DNA of 36,757 bases from Acidobacteriota bacterium (GTDB lineage Bacteria > Acidobacteriota > Terriglobia > Bryobacterales > Bryobacteraceae), in NCBI GenBank assembly GCA_025353165.1, contig JANXRE010000035.1, forward strand, positions 1 to 36,757, written 5' to 3'. The position numbers and the translations under genes were made by a program. Shown piece by piece: positions 33,273 through 36,757 of this stretch. Every line of letters starts with the position of its first letter. Within the stretch, counting starts at the first letter, position 1. The notes under the pieces are model-generated. The model had not been told where the DNA came from. It did no database searches and was given only the letters and a program-made list of their open reading frames with translations.

Positions 33273-35953
33273 TTCCTCCTGACGTGAGACTGTACACTTG
33301 GCTCGATTTTGAGGATGCACTTGGCCAAGCTCTTGAATCCGAGAAGAATTGGCCCGGATGGTTCGTCGATGCCAGGGCTTACTGGGACGGTGTCACCGTC
33401 CGTATACGACCGGGATCTGGGCATGATGCCAAGGAGTGGCTGCGAAATGTTTTTGATCCCCGGGTTGCTGAACCCGAACCGAACCTTTTTACGGACCTTC
33501 TGATCGCGCTAGAAAGCGTGAACGGTACTCTCCGGACGTTACCGGTGACTCTGGAAGAAACCGATGAGCCTGCACCAGCGCCACGAATTGCGCCGACGTT
33601 CGCGCGGCCCGCTCTTGTCCAAGCCGGCCTCCAGGGACCCCCGAAACCAGAGCCGTTTCTAACAGAAGGCCCTCTAGTGTTCGCCTTCCACTCCTTTAAG
33701 GGAGGGGTTGGCCGCACCGTGCACGCGATAGCATTAGCACAAGCACTCGCCGAGGCACGCAACTCCGTGCTCCTCGTCGACGCCGACCTGGAGGCACCAG
33801 GTATCTCATGGCTGTTAGAGGGTCGACTGCCGAATCCACCCATCTCGTTCGCGGATTTCCTCGCACTCGTTCATGGTGATCCCGAGCCTTCCGCTAGTGA
33901 TTCGATAGCGTTGGTAGCGTCCCGACTTCAGGATTCCTTACTCAACGGGATGTACGTGTTGCCCGCGTTTCGCTCACCTCGCATGTTTCCTTCGCTTGAC
34001 ATTCGCCCCGAGCATCTTCTTCAGGGTAGAAAGGATCCGTACAGCTTAGTGAACCTTCTATTTTCGCTTGGGCAAGCGCTCGGAGTTGCAGCAATCGTGG
34101 TTGATCTTAGGGCTGGACTCTCTGAACTCGCCGCTGGCCTGCTTCTCGACCCGCGCGCGTTCCGGATCTTTGTGACGTCGTTAAGTGGGCAGTCCCTGCG
34201 TGGCACCGAATTAGTTCTGGAACTGTTAGCAAAGCGCGCGCCGTCTTCAGATGACTCCCACCCACTTCCGATTGTTGTGTTGAACCAAGTTCCCGCGGAC
34301 CTTCGTGGGAGCGACGTTCAAACTGCGGTGGAGGAACAGTTGCTGTCGTTGGTCTCCAGCGCCGTCAACAAGGAAGTGTACGCGGCGGATGTGCTGAGGG
34401 GGCCGACATGGTTCGACGCCGCCTTACTGACGCTTCCCTCATCGTGGGATGAGGCACTGACAGCCATCAGGAAGAGTCCAGTCCGAGAGACAATTCAACC
34501 ACTTGTTCATTTGGTGCCATCTCATAAGCGCCCTCCGGCGCTAAGAGTACCAGAAGGAAGCCAAGATCCTTTGCGGCAGAAGCTCGCTGAGACGGCGGGG
34601 CGGCTTGTGTTCGCGGAACAAGGCGAGGGCGAGGATTTCCTCCCTATTTCTCCTCTTCGTCGACTCAGTACCGATCATCGAAGCACGTTGCCGGTTTCCG
34701 TGGTCGTAGGAGCAAAGGGAGCGGGTAAAACATTCACGTATCTCCAGGTCGTTCGTCGTGAAACGTGGCAGGCTTTCGTCGCAGCTGCGGGTGCAGAGAG
34801 GACTAGCGTCGATGCTGTAATATTTCCGGTTCTTCAGCCCAAGAATGTAAGTGGCAAGGCAACGGAGGTCTTAGACCGAGCGCGTAAATCCGCGGTAGAC
34901 GCGCTGGGTTTGGGTAGCCCGCTTGATTCTTTCAAAGTCCAAGACACGATTCAGGGCTGGTTGAAGGAGAAATACCATGAAGGGCAATGGCGCGAGAATT
35001 GGCTTGACTTAATCGCGTGGGCGGTGGGATTCCGTGTCGAACAGAGGGGTGCTGGCAGAGAATTGTCCAAAGAACTCGCGGCCCACGAGAGGTATTTGCT
35101 GCTGGTCTTCGACGGCCTGGAGGATCTTTTTCAAGACGTAACGACCGACTCTTCCCAGAAAGTGGCGCTCCGGTCGCTGCTCCAGGATGTACCGAACTGG
35201 CTTGAGCAGCAGCCGCTTCGCTCCATCGGGATTCTCGTTTTCGTTCGGAGGGACATGGTCACTGCAACAGTGCTGCAAAACTCCGGCCAACTCCTCGCAC
35301 GATACCAGCCGTACGCACTCCGATGGGATAAAGTGGAGGCCCTTCGATTGGTTGCTTGGATCGCTCGCCGAGCAGGCCTGTTCGCAGAGCCGCCCTCTGT
35401 TGAGGAAATCCGGGATATGGTAGAAGACGATCTCACGGAGGCGCTCGTTCCACTCTGGGGACGGAAGTTGGGAAACGATAGATCCCGCGAAGGAAGGTCC
35501 GCTGAATGGGTAGTCGCCGCTCTATCGGATTTTCTTGGGCAGATCCAAGCCCGCGATGTCGTTCGGTTAATACACCTGGCCGCATCGAAATCAGGTGGAA
35601 ATACTCAGTGGACCGACCGGGTGCTCGCACCAGGGGCCGTGCGGGATGCAGTCGCTGACTGCAGCAGAGAGAAAATCTCTGAGATCTCCCAGGAGAATCC
35701 GGCGCTAAAGGAAATATTCAAGAAGCTGGCGGCTCTAGATGCTGAAAGAAAGGCAGTGCCGTTCAAGCGGGAGGATGTTGATCTTACCCCGCAGGAACTG
35801 CAGCTTCTGGAACTGAACGGAATCGCCGTTTCCGAGGGTAGCTCGTACTACATGGCCGAGATATTCAGGCCAGGACTGGAGTTCCGCTTGCCCGCCGGTG
35901 CCCGCCCAAAGGTTCTGGCGCTCGCCCGCAGACGCCAGGCTGCCCCCGCCTAA
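33269..35953 (+). CDS. MinD/ParA-like ATPase fused to a second P-loop NTPase
   Basis: 894 residues from the GTG at 33269; AAGGGGAG lies eight bases upstream and the GTGA overlap supports this start over a TTG at 33239. Residues 1-100 are a small unassigned domain (LYTWLDFEDALGQALE, ARAYWDGVTVRIRPG). Then a SIMIBI-class ATPase: deviant Walker A FKGGVGRT (Lys144), LLVDADLEAPG near 170 and VVDLRAGLS near 280. A linker leads to a second NTPase with Walker A GAKGAGKT (Lys487) and Walker B LLLVFDGLEDLF near 616, of the STAND/AAA-like kind. About 200 residues of helical C-terminus follow, with no recognised repeats. Base composition is lower in GC than the neighbours (29 of 60 at 34801-34860 against 39 of 60 at 18901-18960), pointing to transfer. 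Confidence 0.8.
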   Translation: MIPPDVRLYTWLDFEDALGQALESEKNWPGWFVDARAYWDGVTVRIRPGSGHDAKEWLRNVFDPRVAEPEPNLFTDLLIALESVNGTLRTLPVTLEETDEPAPAPRIAPTFARPALVQAGLQGPPKPEPFLTEGPLVFAFHSFKGGVGRTVHAIALAQALAEARNSVLLVDADLEAPGISWLLEGRLPNPPISFADFLALVHGDPEPSASDSIALVASRLQDSLLNGMYVLPAFRSPRMFPSLDIRPEHLLQGRKDPYSLVNLLFSLGQALGVAAIVVDLRAGLSELAAGLLLDPRAFRIFVTSLSGQSLRGTELVLELLAKRAPSSDDSHPLPIVVLNQVPADLRGSDVQTAVEEQLLSLVSSAVNKEVYAADVLRGPTWFDAALLTLPSSWDEALTAIRKSPVRETIQPLVHLVPSHKRPPALRVPEGSQDPLRQKLAETAGRLVFAEQGEGEDFLPISPLRRLSTDHRSTLPVSVVVGAKGAGKTFTYLQVVRRETWQAFVAAAGAERTSVDAVIFPVLQPKNVSGKATEVLDRARKSAVDALGLGSPLDSFKVQDTIQGWLKEKYHEGQWRENWLDLIAWAVGFRVEQRGAGRELSKELAAHERYLLLVFDGLEDLFQDVTTDSSQKVALRSLLQDVPNWLEQQPLRSIGILVFVRRDMVTATVLQNSGQLLARYQPYALRWDKVEALRLVAWIARRAGLFAEPPSVEEIRDMVEDDLTEALVPLWGRKLGNDRSREGRSAEWVVAALSDFLGQIQARDVVRLIHLAASKSGGNTQWTDRVLAPGAVRDAVADCSREKISEISQENPALKEIFKKLAALDAERKAVPFKREDVDLTPQELQLLELNGIAVSEGSSYYMAEIFRPGLEFRLPAGARPKVLALARRRQAAPA

Positions 35954-36148
35954 TCAACTCGGTTTGGGTGGCGAGATCAACTGTGAGTTTCCGGCAAGCG
36001 TGCGTAATTGCTGAGCGTACTAACGGGAACTCGGGAAGCGTCGTCGTTTAATGGCCAGAAGGCTTCACCCGGAGCGCAGCAGTCTGCATCCGTTCCGGGA
36101 ACTGGTGGAAGAGACGCGCGCCGTTTCAGCCCAGCATGCTTCCAACCG

Positions 36149-36178
36149 GTGAAGTGGATTTCCGACACGCGGTATAAT
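36149..36178 (+). promoter_or_regulatory. Possible promoter with consensus -10 box
   Basis: TATAAT at 36173-36178 is an exact -10 consensus, about 42 bases before the ATG at 36221. The -35 region is weak (GTGAAG at 36149-36154, spacing 18). No gene or terminator is seen in the rest of the 35954-36220 gap. Confidence 0.4.
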
Positions 36179-36220
36179 TCCGATAAATTCCGATCAATGG
36201 AGCGCGTGTGGAGATGTAGC

Positions 36221-36640
36221 ATGATCAAACGAAGACAGTTTGCTGTCGGGCTGGGTGGGCTGGCAGCCTCAGGCGTTGCGCCGAACTTCCTCAAGGCTGC
36301 GCAGAAGTTCCGCAAAAACGCCATGATGCATGTGGGAGGCGACTACCATAGCGTCGCGGGAGGCGACATCGCTTCGAAACAGAACCTCGAATATAGCTTG
36401 CGGCACGGGGTGAAACACCTAACCGCCGAGGCCAAGAAACGTTTGCATGCCGGTTGGGATCCGGATGAGCTCAAGCGGATGAAGGATAACTGCGACAAGT
36501 TTGGCGTCGTTTTTGAAGCCATCCGCGAGTTGATGAAACCGCCCACGGCAGCGCAGAAGCGCGAGATCGGATTTCACACCAACTTTTCCAACCGGGCGAT
36601 CAAACCCAGGTCTCGGACCCGAACGAAAGTTTCACCATGA
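36221..36640 (+). pseudogene. Truncated Tat-exported mannonate-dehydratase-like protein
   Basis: 139 residues from an ATG with GGAG seven bases upstream. KRRQFAVGLGGLAASG is a twin-arginine signal. The next part, MMHVGGDYHSVAGGD, then NLEYSLRHGVKHLTAEAKKR and [20 protein letters not shown], is the start of the UxuA-like TIM-barrel family common in Acidobacteria (mannonate dehydratase is about 350-400 residues). After AIR the sequence becomes unrelated and basic and stops at 36640, so about two thirds of the barrel is gone. The stop overlaps the sdhB start. Confidence 0.65.
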
Positions 36641-36757
36641 AAGTCACCCTCAAAGTCTGGCGGCAAAAAAACGCGAAAACGGATGGCGAACTCAAGACCT
36701 ACCAGTCGCCGGATCTCAATCCCAACATGTCGTTCCTCGAGATGCTCGACGTCGTCA
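36637..36757 (+). CDS. sdhB: Succinate dehydrogenase/fumarate reductase iron-sulfur subunit (partial, N-terminus)
   Basis: The first 40 residues: [20 protein letters not shown], then [20 protein letters not shown], cut by the window end. This is the start of SdhB/FrdB of the type found in Acidobacteria and Bacteroidetes, leading to the plant-type [2Fe-2S] domain outside the window. SdhB links the flavoprotein to the quinone site in complex II. Normally sdhA lies just before it; here a truncated unrelated gene does, overlapping by ATGA, and only a weak ribosome site is visible. Confidence 0.8.
   Translation, partial: MKVTLKVWRQKNAKTDGELKTYQSPDLNPNMSFLEMLDVV

Overview
The window is about 36.8 kb of GC-rich bacterial DNA with densely packed genes and many 4-nt start/stop overlaps. 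The gene content suggests an Acidobacterium of the Solibacter/Bryobacter type: a DUF5107-TPR secreted protein, several Tat-exported Gfo/Idh/MocA oxidoreductases, ceramidase-like and BNR-propeller proteins, BlaI/BlaR1-like regulator pairs, and the small family with a TPEGK motif. This assignment is an inference from gene content; there is no rRNA or other marker gene here.

Layout. 1-8.4 kb: the tail of a Gfo/Idh/MocA gene, an NCS1-type permease flanked on both sides by a double-hairpin repeat, a secreted TPR protein coupled to a putative glycosidase, and a divergent BNR/propeller protein. 8.5-10.9 kb: a universal stress protein overlapping a DUF302 gene, then a lactonase. 10.9-15.4 kb (minus strand): alpha/beta hydrolase, a stretch of broken glycoside hydrolase genes (GH1, GH51-like and a signal-peptide GH, each with internal deletions), a class III aminotransferase and an SDR. 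15.4-17.2 kb: a Gfo/Idh/MocA gene whose 3' end carries the operator and start of an RHH/PIN toxin-antitoxin pair. 17.2-17.5 kb: a shredded methyltransferase. 17.7-22.6 kb: DinB protein, divergent from SMP-30, ceramidase-like protein, Tat-exported oxidoreductase and heme A synthase (CtaA/COX15). 22.7-24.8 kb: BlaI-like repressor with a dyad operator and a BlaR1-like M56 protease with a coiled-coil tail. 24.9-31.7 kb (minus strand): an apparent operon of CoA-transferase, ferredoxin, 2-oxoacid:ferredoxin oxidoreductase alpha and fused beta-gamma subunits, branched-chain aminotransferase and a divergent citramalate-synthase-like protein, followed by hicB-hicA. A good sigma70-type promoter precedes it. 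31.8-32.4 kb: an unknown small protein.

32.4-36.0 kb is an accessory island of lower GC. A fragment of an IS110-type transposase is followed by a two-gene unit: a small helical, possibly HEPN-like protein, coupled by a GTGA overlap to an 894-residue protein that joins a MinD/ParA-type ATPase (KGGVGRT) to a second P-loop NTPase (GAKGAGKT). I consider this the best candidate for an undescribed system, probably a conflict or signalling module. The window ends with a truncated Tat-exported mannonate-dehydratase-like gene running into the start of sdhB.

A recurrent theme is genes that keep their ends but have lost internal segments (GH1, GH with signal peptide, methyltransferase, mannonate dehydratase, possibly the citramalate synthase homologue). 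This is either ongoing deletion-based gene decay or, less interestingly, an assembly artefact; read mapping would decide.
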